A DNA stretch of 44,107 nt from Desulfuromonas sp. Lineage in GTDB: Bacteria > Desulfobacterota > Desulfuromonadia > Desulfuromonadales > BM501. The DNA is taken from the NCBI RefSeq assembly GCF_002868845.1, contig NZ_PKUB01000016.1, positions 1 to 44,107 of the forward strand. The letters are read 5' to 3'. Both the position numbers and the translations under genes were made by a program. The notes under the pieces were generated by a model that was not told the origin of the DNA, did not search any database, and worked only from the letters and a program-made list of their open reading frames with translations. This document shows, one piece after another, positions 1 through 9,168 of this stretch (positions within the stretch are counted from its first letter, which is position 1; the number at the start of each line of letters is the position of its first letter).

Positions 1-1136
1 GGCTCGAACTGGCGGGCCAAGCCGAGGGCCAGGGTGCGGAAACGCTCGACCTTCTCAAAACTGGTGCCGAGCTTGGCCTGGTAGACCACGTTCTTGAGTG
101 CCTCGAGGCGGCTCTCCAGGGGAACCTTCTGGTCCTTCTCGTAGAAGAACATGGCGTCCGAAAGCCGGGGCCGGATGACCCGCTCGTTGCCCTGGACCAC
201 AACCGCCGGGTCGTCGACCCGGTTGTTGGAGACGGTGATGAAGCGCGGCAGCAGCTTGCCTTTTGCGTCAACCAGGCTGAAGTAGCGCTGGTGCTCGCGC
301 ATGGTGGTGATCAGCAGCTCGCGCGGCAGTTCCAGGTACTTCTCTTCGAAGGAGCCGGCCAAGGCCACCGGATACTCGACAAGGTTGGTGACCTCCTCGA
401 GGAGTTCCTCATCCTCAAGGAGTTCGCCCTTCTCCTCGGCAGCAATGCGGGCGACCTGCTCGGCGATCATCGCCTTGCGCCGCCCGGCATCGGCGATGAC
501 ATAGGCCTTCTCTGTTTGAGCCAGGTAGTCGTCAAGGCCGCCGACGGTGAAGGGACCGGGGGCCAGGAAGCGGTGCCCGTAGGAGGTATTGCCGCTGGCC
601 AGGCTGCCGAAGCCGAAGGGGACGGTCTGGCCGCCGTAGAGGGCGACGATCCAGTGCATGGGGCGGGCGAAGCGTACGTCGAGGTCTTTCCAGCGCATCG
701 ACTTCTGGAAGGGGATGGCGCCGATCACCCTGGGGAGCATCTCGGGCAGCAGCTCGGCGGTGGGACGCCCTTCGAGGACCTGGGAGATGAAGAGATACTC
801 CCCCTTGTCCGTGGTGATGCGCTGCAGCTGGTCGACCTCAACGCCGTTCTTCTTGGCGAAGCCGATCGCAGCCTTGGTCGGGTTGCCGTCGCCGTCGAAG
901 GCGGCGCTGACCGGGGGGCCGGAGAGGGTGACTTCCTGCCGTTCCTGGTGGTCGGCCACGTCGGCGATGGCGATGGCGATGCGCCGGGGGGTGGCGAAGG
1001 TGCGCATCTCGCCATGGGGAAGGCGGGCACCATTCAGCTCCTTGCCGAGCAGCCGCTTCAGGTCGGCGGTGGCCCGGGGGAGAAAACCGGCAGGGATCTC
1101 TTCGGTGCCTATTTCCAAAAACAGTTCAGCGGACAT
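1..1136 (-). CDS. glyS: Glycyl-tRNA synthetase beta subunit (partial, runs off left edge)
   Basis: Beta chain of the bacterial alpha2-beta2 glycyl-tRNA synthetase, which charges tRNA-Gly; the beta chain supplies tRNA recognition. The translation starts MSAELFLEIGTEEIPAGFLP, the hallmark GlyS N-terminus (xxELxxEIGTEEIP), and continues with typical blocks such as MHWIVALYGG, LPRELLITTMREHQRYF and FITVSNN. The ATG at 1136 follows a GGAG 5-6 bases upstream. About 378 codons are present, with no internal stop up to the window edge, where roughly the C-terminal 45% is missing (family length about 690 residues). It lies 80 nt downstream of glyQ in the same direction, the usual glyQS order, and is presumably cotranscribed from the promoter ahead of glyQ. 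The intervening gap holds short heptad-phased repeats. Confidence 0.97.
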   Translation of the reverse strand, partial: MSAELFLEIGTEEIPAGFLPRATADLKRLLGKELNGARLPHGEMRTFATPRRIAIAIADVADHQERQEVTLSGPPVSAAFDGDGNPTKAAIGFAKKNGVEVDQLQRITTDKGEYLFISQVLEGRPTAELLPEMLPRVIGAIPFQKSMRWKDLDVRFARPMHWIVALYGGQTVPFGFGSLASGNTSYGHRFLAPGPFTVGGLDDYLAQTEKAYVIADAGRRKAMIAEQVARIAAEEKGELLEDEELLEEVTNLVEYPVALAGSFEEKYLELPRELLITTMREHQRYFSLVDAKGKLLPRFITVSNNRVDDPAVVVQGNERVIRPRLSDAMFFYEKDQKVPLESRLEALKNVVYQAKLGTSFEKVERFRTLALGLARQFE

Positions 1137-1146
1137 AACAATCTCC

Positions 1147-1216
1147 AGAATTCAGAACCCAGAATTCAGAACCCGGAAGAGACAAGCCTCCACGGCTCCT
1201 GACTTCCGGCTCCTGA

Positions 1217-1218
<2 letters not shown>
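1147..1218. repeat. Heptad-phased short tandem repeats between glyQ and glyS
   Basis: Two adjacent copies of the 14-mer AGAATTCAGAACCC lie at 1147-1160 and 1161-1174. A second pair, GGCTCCTGACT, lies at 1194-1204 and 1208-1218, again with a 14-base (2 x 7) period. The second pair overlaps the TAG stop of glyQ (1217-1219). The motif resembles the heptanucleotide repeat families seen between genes in some bacteria. No function can be assigned. Confidence 0.75.
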
Positions 1219-2089
<871 letters not shown>

Positions 2090-2143
2090 GTTGCCTCCGC
2101 GAAAAAAGAGAACGCCGCACCCGCCTGGATGGCCGGACACAGC

Positions 2144-2156
2144 GTATACTGTATAC
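2144..2156. promoter_or_regulatory. GTATAC-T-GTATAC palindrome in glyQ leader
   Basis: Two GTATAC hexamers separated by one base form a near-perfect 13-base palindrome between the predicted start point (about 2166) and the glyQ start. It could be an operator in the 5' leader or an alternative -10-like element. No regulator can be named. Confidence 0.3.
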
Positions 2157-2172
2157 AAATTGAGGGGATCAA

Positions 2173-2201
2173 AGTCTACCGTCTCGCCGCCGGGGTGTCA
2201 A
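2173..2201 (-). promoter_or_regulatory. Sigma-70-type promoter for glyQS
   Basis: On the minus strand a consensus -35 TTGACA (2201-2196) is followed after exactly 17 bases by a -10-like TAGACT (2178-2173). Transcription would start near 2166 and give a leader of about 77 nt, too short for a T-box. Confidence 0.55.
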
Positions 2202-2237
2202 GGTCAAATCGCCGGAAACAGAGCGGCCCCAGGGCTG

Positions 2238-2999
2238 TCACCGGGGCGCTTCCCCGGCCAGGATCCGTTCCAGAAAAGGAAGGGTTTTCAGCGGACGGGG
2301 CAGGTGGGGCTGCAGGGCGTTGGCCAGGATCTTCCCCCCCTCCTCCTGGGTCCGGGCGCTGAGGCGGAAACCCTCGAAGCGGTCCACCGGGACTTTCAGA
2401 GAACGGGCCAGGGTGCCCAGGGTCCGCAGGTCGACCCTCACCCCCCCCCCTCCGGTCCGGCAGGCGGCGCACAGGCTTCCGCCCCGGGCGGCCTCGAAGT
2501 CGACCGGTCCGCCCTCGAGGGACGCTCCGCATTCGGAGCAATGCAGGAAATGAGGAACGTACCCGGCCAAGGCCAGGACCCTCAATTCGATGAGCAGGCG
2601 GGCCTGGCGCGACCCGCCGCTGCGATCGAGGTGGTCGAGAAAAGCTCCCAGCAGCCCGAACGCCTCGCCGTGTCCCTGCCCCTCCCCGCAGAATGTTTCG
2701 ACCAGCTCGCAGCCGTAGCCGGCCAGGGCCAGGGCGACAAGGTCGCTGCGCAAGCCCGCGTGCAGATCGATCAGTTCGGCCTCCCGCAGGGCGGCTAGGC
2801 CGCCGCGGGACTGCGCCCAGTGCAGGCGGATGCGGGCGAAAGGCTCCAGGGCGGCGCCGAAGCGCCTGCGGCTCTTGCGGGCTCCGCGGGCGAACCCTTT
2901 AAGGAGACCCTGGTCGGGAGTGTAGAAGGTCACGATACGATCCGCCTCGCCGTAATCGAGGTGGCCGAGCACGATCGCTTCCGATCTTTGTTCCTGCAT
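2238..2999 (-). CDS. recO: DNA repair protein RecO
   Basis: Recombination mediator that works with RecR (and RecF) to load RecA on SSB-coated single-stranded DNA and anneal complementary strands. The 253-residue product begins with the typical OB-fold segment (EAIVLGHLDYGEADRIVTFYTPDQGLLKGFARGARKS, residues about 6-43). A helical region follows, then a zinc-binding pair of CxxC motifs (CSEC near residue 152 and CAAC near 175). Length and layout match the family. There is no clear Shine-Dalgarno site before the ATG at 2999, which lies only 36 nt after the mgtE stop, so it is probably translated from an mgtE-recO transcript. It ends with TGA. Confidence 0.93.
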   Translation of the reverse strand: MQEQRSEAIVLGHLDYGEADRIVTFYTPDQGLLKGFARGARKSRRRFGAALEPFARIRLHWAQSRGGLAALREAELIDLHAGLRSDLVALALAGYGCELVETFCGEGQGHGEAFGLLGAFLDHLDRSGGSRQARLLIELRVLALAGYVPHFLHCSECGASLEGGPVDFEAARGGSLCAACRTGGGGVRVDLRTLGTLARSLKVPVDRFEGFRLSARTQEEGGKILANALQPHLPRPLKTLPFLERILAGEAPR

Positions 3000-3035
3000 A
3001 GATGGGTTTGTTCAGCCGGAGTGCGAGGCGGCGAC

Positions 3036-4391
3036 TCAGCGCAGGTTGCTGAGGAAGAGGGTCGCAGTGCCGAAATAGATCAGGATGCCGGTGATGTCGT
3101 TGGCGGTCTGGACGAAGGGGGTGGAGGCGATGGCCGGGTCGATGCCGAGGCGCTTGAAGAAGGTCGGGGCCAGAACCCCCATGGTCGCCGCGACGGTCAT
3201 GGCGGTGACCATCGCCAGGCCGACCACCAGCCCGAGATAGGGATTATGATGCCAGCCGTAGGCGATCACCCCGATGGTCAGGCCGCACACGGTCCCCATG
3301 ATGAGCCCGACCCGCAGCTCCTTGAGAAAGACCTGACGCATGGTTGAGATATCGATGCGCCCGGTGGCAAAGCCCCGGACCACGATGGTCGCCGACTGCC
3401 CTCCGACGTTGCCCCCCATGCCGGTGATGACGGGGATGAAGGAGATCAGGGCGATGACCTCCTTGAGGGTCACCTTGAACAGCCACATGAGGTAGCCGGT
3501 GATCACCCCCCCGAACAGGTTGGTAATCAGCCAGGGCAGGCGCAGCCGGGCGATTTTGAAGGATTTGTAGCCGTAGAGGAGCTCTTCCTCGCTCGCCCCG
3601 GCCATCTTGAAGATATCCTCGGTGGCTTCCTCGCGCAGAACGTCGATGACGTCATCGACAGTGATGATCCCCATCAGCTTGTTGCCCTCATCGACAACGG
3701 GAATTGCCAGGATGTTGTACTTGGCCACCTGGTGGGCCACCTCCTCCTGGTCCATGTCGGTGCGGACGCTGATCACGTCGGTGGCCATGATGTCCTGAAG
3801 CCGGGTCGCCGGAGGCACGGTAAGGAGCTGGCGCAGCGAGAGGACCCCGACCAGGTGGCCATGGTCGTCGGTGACGTAGAGATAAAAGACCATCTCCACG
3901 TCCTGGGCCTCCTGCAGAGCGGCGATGGCCTCCTGGACGGTCAGCTCCTCACGAAGGGAGAAGAATTCGGTCGCCATGATGCCGCCGGCGGTATCCTCCC
4001 CGTACTTGAGGAGCTCCTCGATCTCCTCCGAGTGCTCGTCCTCCATGGTCAGGAGGACCTCCTCGGCGAGCTCCTCGGGCATGTTGCGGATGATGTCGAC
4101 CGCGTCGTCGTAGGGCATCTCCTGGAGGACCTCGATGATCCTCTCCTTCTCGAGCTGCTCCAGAAGCTGGGCGCCGGTGGCGTGCTCGAGCTCGGCCAGA
4201 ACGGAGGCCGCCATCTCCCGATCCCCGATCAGGTTGAAGAGGATGCGCTGCTGCTTCAGGTCGAGGTAGCGGAAGAGATGGGCGATATCGGCGGGATGGG
4301 ACTTGGAGAGGACCTTGGTGAGGTTGGGGTAGGCGCCCCGGCGGAGGAGCTTTTTGACCGTATCGAGGAGAATCTGTAGTTTTTGTTCCAT
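3036..4391 (-). CDS. mgtE: MgtE-type magnesium transporter
   Basis: Inner-membrane Mg2+ channel gated by its own cytoplasmic Mg2+ sensor. The 451-residue protein has the family layout: an N-terminal superhelical MgtE_N domain (residues about 1-130, including HPADIAHLFRYL and MPYDDAVDIIRNMPEE), two CBS domains (about 135-260, with DHGHLVGVLSLRQLL and DEGNKLMGIITVDDVIDVL), then a five-helix membrane domain (about 285-450). The membrane part carries the conserved GMGGNVGGQSAT stretch and the DPAIAS...TANDITG segment whose Asp lines the pore in studied MgtE proteins. The ATG at 4391 follows a GAGGAG site. A promoter lies about 50 nt upstream with no room for a long Mg2+-sensing leader. recO follows closely. 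Confidence 0.96.
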   Translation of the reverse strand: MEQKLQILLDTVKKLLRRGAYPNLTKVLSKSHPADIAHLFRYLDLKQQRILFNLIGDREMAASVLAELEHATGAQLLEQLEKERIIEVLQEMPYDDAVDIIRNMPEELAEEVLLTMEDEHSEEIEELLKYGEDTAGGIMATEFFSLREELTVQEAIAALQEAQDVEMVFYLYVTDDHGHLVGVLSLRQLLTVPPATRLQDIMATDVISVRTDMDQEEVAHQVAKYNILAIPVVDEGNKLMGIITVDDVIDVLREEATEDIFKMAGASEEELLYGYKSFKIARLRLPWLITNLFGGVITGYLMWLFKVTLKEVIALISFIPVITGMGGNVGGQSATIVVRGFATGRIDISTMRQVFLKELRVGLIMGTVCGLTIGVIAYGWHHNPYLGLVVGLAMVTAMTVAATMGVLAPTFFKRLGIDPAIASTPFVQTANDITGILIYFGTATLFLSNLR

Positions 4392-4438
4392 GGTGCACTC
4401 CTCGCAGGGTCGCCTTGCCGAAGTTCAAAAAACGCGGA

Positions 4439-4468
4439 AGCGTACCACCGCCACAACGGGACTGTCAA
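4439..4468 (-). promoter_or_regulatory. Sigma-70-type promoter for mgtE-recO
   Basis: Minus-strand TTGACA (4468-4463) is followed after 18 bases by TACGCT (4444-4439). The expected start point is near 4432, giving a leader of roughly 40 nt before the mgtE ATG. Confidence 0.45.
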
Positions 4469-4488
4469 TGCCGGCTGAGGGAAAGGCC

Positions 4489-4516
4489 AAAAGCAAACCC
4501 CCGCCGGCGGCGGGGG
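4489..4516 (-). terminator. Rho-independent terminator after the pseudopilin gene
   Basis: An 8-bp GC-only stem (4498-4505 paired with 4509-4516, 3-nt loop) is followed on the minus strand by TTTGCTTTT. It lies about 60 nt past the stop of the pseudopilin gene and just before the mgtE promoter, so it separates the two transcription units. Confidence 0.6.
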
Positions 4517-4574
4517 CCACGGTGCCCGGCTGACAGGGTGTCTGCCGGAACTGCCGCAATGCGCTTCCTCCTCC

Positions 4575-5129
4575 CTAGGTCCCCTTCGCCTTGGGGAGGA
4601 GAGGCTGCGCCGGCGTCTTCTTCTTTGGCCGGAAGACGAACTCCCACTCGCTGTAACTCGACGACTGGGCGAAGCCTTCGAACTCCTCCGAAAAGCCGTC
4701 CTTCTTGAAAGGCTTCAGGTCGCTGGAGCTGCGCACCCCGATGATCCCTCCGATACCGATCGTCGGCCCGGGCACCCCGGTGATGGTGCCGCCCTGGCGA
4801 ATCGGGATCCATTCCCCCCCTGTCATGGGGTCGGGGAAGAGCTTGCGCAGGTGCCGCGTGGTCTCACCGAAGCGGGGATCCTCGACCAGGTCTTCGAGGG
4901 ACGTGGGATACTGCTGCGCCTTCCCACCAGCCTTTCCGTTGTAGTAGCTCTCGATGGCGCTGCGGTACTGGCCGCCGCGAAAGAGGAGCTCCTCCTCCTT
5001 GGCCTGCTGCACGACGGTGCGCCAGGTCGAACCGGCCATACCCGCCGCAAGGCCCATGACCACGACCATGACCAGGACCGTCAGAAGGGTTACGCCGCGC
5101 TGGCTGGTGAGAATCGGCAAAGGGTTCAT
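4575..5129 (-). CDS. Lone type II/IV pseudopilin-like protein
   Basis: A 184-residue protein with a prepilin-type N-terminus: short basic leader MNPLPILTSQRG, then a hydrophobic helix (VTLLTVLVMVVVMGLAAGMA) ending near residue 33. Cleavage would fall after Gly12. The +5 Glu found in most pilins is replaced (VTLLT), as in some minor or divergent pseudopilins. The rest is a periplasmic domain (ELLFRGGQYRSAIESYYNG, then DLVEDPRFGETTRHLRKLFPDPMTGGEW and an FVFRPKKK tail). The ATG at 5129 was chosen because it begins the prepilin leader; its ribosome site is weak. It lies 37 nt after the DUF1318 gene and is not part of the gsp operon 14 kb away, although it may be processed by the same prepilin peptidase. 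The exact role is unknown. Confidence 0.8.
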   Translation of the reverse strand: MNPLPILTSQRGVTLLTVLVMVVVMGLAAGMAGSTWRTVVQQAKEEELLFRGGQYRSAIESYYNGKAGGKAQQYPTSLEDLVEDPRFGETTRHLRKLFPDPMTGGEWIPIRQGGTITGVPGPTIGIGGIIGVRSSSDLKPFKKDGFSEEFEGFAQSSSYSEWEFVFRPKKKTPAQPLLPKAKGT

Positions 5130-5166
5130 TGGGGTTTTCCCTGCATCAAGACCGGCGGTCCGTCCC

Positions 5167-5757
5167 TTATTGTCTGCGGCTCCAGGCGCCGTCCGGCCCC
5201 TCCAGGTACCATCCGGAAGCCGCCTTCTCCCGCCACGATTCAGCAAAGACGGCCTGAACCTCGGCCACCTGTTCCGGGAAACCGTTGGCCCGGGCGATCT
5301 CATCGTAGAGCCGCAGCCGGTCGGCGTTCTCCGCGGAGACCAGGCGACTGGCCTCCCCCCGGCCCTTGAGCCCCAGCCCCTCGGTACTGCGGATCTTGAG
5401 CAGGCCGTCGGAGCCGATCCCCACGTGACCGGAACCGAGAAAGGCGAAGAGCGCATTCGAGCGTTCCTTGATCGACGACTTGATGGCCCTGATCTCAGGA
5501 GTGCTGACTTCGATGTCCTGGGCGGCATGGGCCGCACCGGGCTGTAGAAGCAGGCGCAGGGAACTGCCGGGGCCGACCCCCTCGGCCGCGGGGGGAAGTT
5601 CCTCTCCGGCCGGGCCCGGGCGATCGCCCCAGACCTCGTCAACGATCTGATCCGCGGCATCGCGCACATCTTCGGCGGGGAAGTAGATGTTGATCGTAAC
5701 ACAGGAGATTACCGCCAGCACGGAAAAAACGCCAATGATGCGGACAAGCCTTTTCAT
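5167..5757 (-). CDS. DUF1318 (YdbL-like) lipoprotein with YnbE-like N-terminal segment
   Basis: A 196-residue lipoprotein. A signal peptide (MKRLVRIIGVFSVLAVIS) ends in lipobox V-I-S-Cys19. Immediately after the Cys comes VTINIYFPAEDVRDAADQIVDEV, then a low-complexity Pro/Gly linker, then the DUF1318 domain (residues about 85-196: STPEIRAIKSSIKERSNALFAFLGSG...GSDGLLKIRS...SGWYLEGPDGAW). In E. coli, ydbL (DUF1318) is the third gene of ydbH-ynbE-ydbL, an envelope operon whose YdbH is an AsmA-like lipid transport protein. Here it follows the ydbH-like gene, and no separate ynbE is present. The segment after the Cys resembles the short strand-forming tail of YnbE, suggesting that the two functions are joined (inference). 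The ATG at 5757 has GGGAGGA upstream. Confidence 0.85.
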   Translation of the reverse strand: MKRLVRIIGVFSVLAVISCVTINIYFPAEDVRDAADQIVDEVWGDRPGPAGEELPPAAEGVGPGSSLRLLLQPGAAHAAQDIEVSTPEIRAIKSSIKERSNALFAFLGSGHVGIGSDGLLKIRSTEGLGLKGRGEASRLVSAENADRLRLYDEIARANGFPEQVAEVQAVFAESWREKAASGWYLEGPDGAWSRRQ

Positions 5758-5876
5758 ACTAGGTCCTCCCATCGTGAGCTGTCAAACGGACCGATCCGGT
5801 CGCCTCTTTCCGGGTGCCGCCCCGGCGCACCCGGCCGGGCCGCACTATCACTATACTACCGGCGCCTTGCCCGAAA

Positions 5877-8800
5877 TCAATCGCCGCCGAGCTTGGCGCC
5901 CGACCCGGTGCGGTCGATCCGCCCCAGCCGCTTCAGCATCTCCTTGAAGGAGATGGGATGGGCAGGAGCGATGATGTTGATCCTCGGGGGCAGGAGGCCG
6001 CCGTAGACCAGGTGCCGGTCGGAGCCGGGCAGAGCGCTCCCCTCGAGACGGAACCAGTACTTCTCGAGGGTGCAGCGCAGGCCGATCTCGCGGTAGCGAT
6101 AAAAGTCGATGAACCGGTACAGGCCACGGGACAGGGCCGCCGAAAGAGAGCCCTGGCTGAGCAGGGACAGGTTATTGAGGGCCTTGACGCTGATGTTTCG
6201 CTTGCCCCGGGGGCGGCTCTTCAGAAGTGCGCTGAAGCGCGAGGGGACGAGGCGAAACAGGCGCAGGCCGTGAACGTGACCGTCGACGATGCCGTTCATC
6301 TCCCCGAAGGCAAAGGAGCGGGTGACCTGGTGAAGGTCCAGGCCGGAGAAATCGAGGTCGGCGAAAGCCGTGGCGTATGGCGAGAGGGGCTCCTCCCAGC
6401 GGATGTTCCTGATCAGGACCCTGCCTCCGAAGGCGTCGATGTGTGCCACCCCCGGAAAGGTCAGGACCCCGCCGGCGTAGCGGATCCGTCCGAGATCTGC
6501 GGCCAGCCGCCCGCTCAGCCTGACCGTTCCGAACTGGCGGGTCAGGCGCCCGAGATCGACGCCGGCGATGCGGACCCCGGCCTCCAGGTCCGGACCCTCC
6601 TCCGTCCAGGCGGCCGCGACCCGATCCACCTCGAAGGACCCTCCGGCCAGTTCGAACAGGAGAGGGGTGCCGACCTCCATGCGATTCGGTCCGGAAACCA
6701 GCCGCACCGCGGCCGGCTCCAGGCTGGCCGGGCCGACACTCAGGCCGGCAAAGGAGATGGCCCCAGTGCGCCTGACCACATCATGGTCTTCAAACCCCTC
6801 CCGGCGCAGATCGAAGGGAATCCGCCCCGCAAGCCCCCGGATGCTGACCCCGGACTGCTCGTGATAGAGATCCAGGTCGGCGGGTCGAAGCTCCCCGCCC
6901 AGGCTCCAACCCCGGCGGCCCCGGGCAAGATCGGCGTCGATCCGGACCCCCCCTCCGAGCCGCACCCCCTCCACCGCCGGATAAGGCTCTGAAAGGAGGC
7001 CCTTGAAATAGCGGGAAAAAGCGCCATCCAGGCGCGGGACCTCCAAGGCTGCCTCGGCGCGAAGCTCCCCCGGGAGAAGGACCCCCCGCAGGCTCAAGGT
7101 GCCGAGGTCCGCCGCCGTGAGCGTTAAACTGTCCACCTGCAGGCGGCGCGAAACCGGACGATATTCGCCGTGGAAGGCCAGCTCCCCCTTCAGGCCCGAC
7201 AGGTCGGCGTAGTAGGGGCCCCACAGAGCCTCCGCGGCGTCCAGGTAGGCGGCGGCGTCCACCGTCAGCACCTTCCCCGGCCGCCCGGCGGCCCTGCCCG
7301 AGGCCCGCACCTCTCCGCCGGCGATCCCCGCGAGCCCGTCGGCGGAGAGGTATTCCACCCCCTCGACGACCAGAGACTCGACTTCGAGGGCCACCCCGCT
7401 GCCCTTTATCCGCCCCGACCCGGCGGCCCGCAGCGCTCCGGAGAACACCCCGCCGCCGTCGAGCCGGCCGGCCGCGCGCCCGTCCCGCAGTTCCACGCCC
7501 CCCGAAAGGCGCAGCAGTCGGCCGCTGAAGAGAAGATCGACGATCGCGCCCCGGGAAAAATCGAGGCGCTTCGCCGCGCCCGTTATCGACGCTTCGATCC
7601 GGCCCCGGGACCCGGGAGATATTTGACCCGAGGCGGAGACCGCTTCCGCCCCCAGGAGGACCTCCGGAAGGAGATCTCCTGGGGCCAGCGAACGAATTTC
7701 TGGCAGGGAAAGAGGCTGGAGTTGAAAGTCGAGCCGCGCGCCATCCCCGGAGAAAGTCAGGATCCGCCGCTTGTCCAGCCACACATCGCCCGACAGAGAA
7801 AGCCCGCCGGCCTGGCTGCGCAGACTCAGCTGACCTCCGAACCTGGCCAGATCCAGGCCGGTGCCGGGCGGCTTTCGGCCTGCGTCAGCGCCCTGCCAGT
7901 CGGCGTCCAGGGCCAGCCCCCCCTCCCGGATCTCGAAATCCGCCTCCACGCCGACCCCGCCCGCCGGGGCCACCCCCGTTTCGACCCCGACCCGCCTCGC
8001 CCATTCCGCCGGGTCGGAAATCTTCAGGGAGGCCGCACCCTTTACGGCCCCATCCACGATGCGCCCCCGAAGCGTCCCGGAAGCCCCCCCGGGCATCGCG
8101 AACCGTCCCCGCCCCGACAGCAAACCCGCCGGCCCGTCCAGCTCCAGGACCGGCCGTTCCAGGGGAATGCTCCACCCGGCCGTGCCGACCTCCGCCCCGG
8201 CCGCCTCCAGCTGCAGATGGAGGCGGCCGGAATCGACGCGAAAACCGGCCCGAGGAGATGTCACACGAAGGTGCCAGCCGTCGGGGAGGGGGAAATTCAC
8301 TCCCATGGCGGCGGCCAGCCGCCCCATCTCCTCCCCGTCGAGGCGCTCGGCGCCGAGGGAGCCGGCCAGGACCGCTTCGCCCTTCGGGGTGATGTCGAGG
8401 TTCGCCGGAGAGAGGATCAAGTCCTTCCCATCCAGGCGCAGCTCGTTTATAACCAGTGAAAGACCGTCCTCCCAGCGCCCCTCCCCCCGCAGGCGGAGGG
8501 GAATGCCGCCCTCGCCCAGGGCGGCGGCAAGCCGCACCCCGTACCGCTCCCCCCCGGCGAGCTCGGCCGCTATCTCCCGCAGCAGGAATTGGCGCCCCAA
8601 GGCGAGGACCTCCAGCTCGCCCCCCTACACCGTCAGCCTCTCCAACGGCAGAGACAGGCGAAGGGGAAAGCCTCCCGGCGCGCCCCCCCCTTTGTGCTCG
8701 ATTGTCACCCGGGGGGAGTCCAGGTGCACGGAACCGAGGCGCCCCTGCAGAAGCCCCGCCAAAGTCAGCCCGACGGTGGCCCGGGGGATGACGACCGTGT

Positions 8801-9029
8801 AGGTGTCCTTGCGTGCGGCCCGAAAGCCTCTCAGGACAATGACGCCGTCGTCGAGCCCGACCCCTCCGATGCCGACCTCGGCCGAAATCCCGGCGGCGGC
8901 CGCCCTCTCCAGTAGGGGCCGCAGGGCGCGGTCGATGAGCCTCTCCCTGCAGAGATACCCCGAAGCCAGCACAAAGGCCGCCAGCAGCAGCACACCCAAC
9001 AGCAGGTATTTCAGGCGCGCTCTTCTCAA
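5877..9029 (-). pseudogene. YdbH-like (AsmA-type) envelope lipid transport protein, interrupted by one in-frame TAG
   Basis: If read through, this encodes about 1050 residues: an N-terminal membrane anchor (LKYLLLGVLLLAAFVLASGYL), then a very long run of beta-strand-rich, Gly/Leu/Arg-rich repeats. The C-terminus is typical of the YdbH 'dicarboxylate transport' domain (GEMNGIVDGHVHGLRLF, FSALLKSRPRGKRNISVKALNNL). Family members bridge the inner and outer membranes and help move phospholipids. A TAG at 8627-8625 (about residue 135) splits the frame as LERLTV-stop-GGELEVLALG; both sides are in the same frame and continuous in homology. The TTG at 9029, with GGAAGGGCAGG upstream, is the likely start: the more upstream ATG (9143) overlaps the terminator of the preceding gene. 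The DUF1318 lipoprotein gene follows. It is either a recent nonsense mutation, a sequence error or amber read-through. Confidence 0.8.
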
Positions 9030-9104
9030 AGCCTGCCCTTCCACCCTCGATGAAACACGCGTGACGAGCCGGGGATCCGCCCGGCCGACTCTCCAAAAAG
9101 ATAA

Positions 9105-9137
9105 CAGAAAAGGGCGCCCCAAACGGGAGCGCCCTTT
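9105..9137 (-). terminator. Rho-independent terminator after the dehydrogenase gene
   Basis: The 9-bp stem AAAGGGCGC / GCGCCCTTT (9129-9137 paired with 9109-9117) is followed on the minus strand by TTTTCTGTT. It lies 32 nt past the stop of the beta-hydroxyacid dehydrogenase gene. Confidence 0.75.
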
Positions 9138-9168
9138 ATACAATCGATTTCCGCAGAAGAGGCGGCAG

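Noticed and set aside
4392-4438. Mg2+-sensing leader RNA before mgtE
   Set aside because: The predicted transcript leader is only about 40 nt, too short for the known Mg2+ riboswitches.
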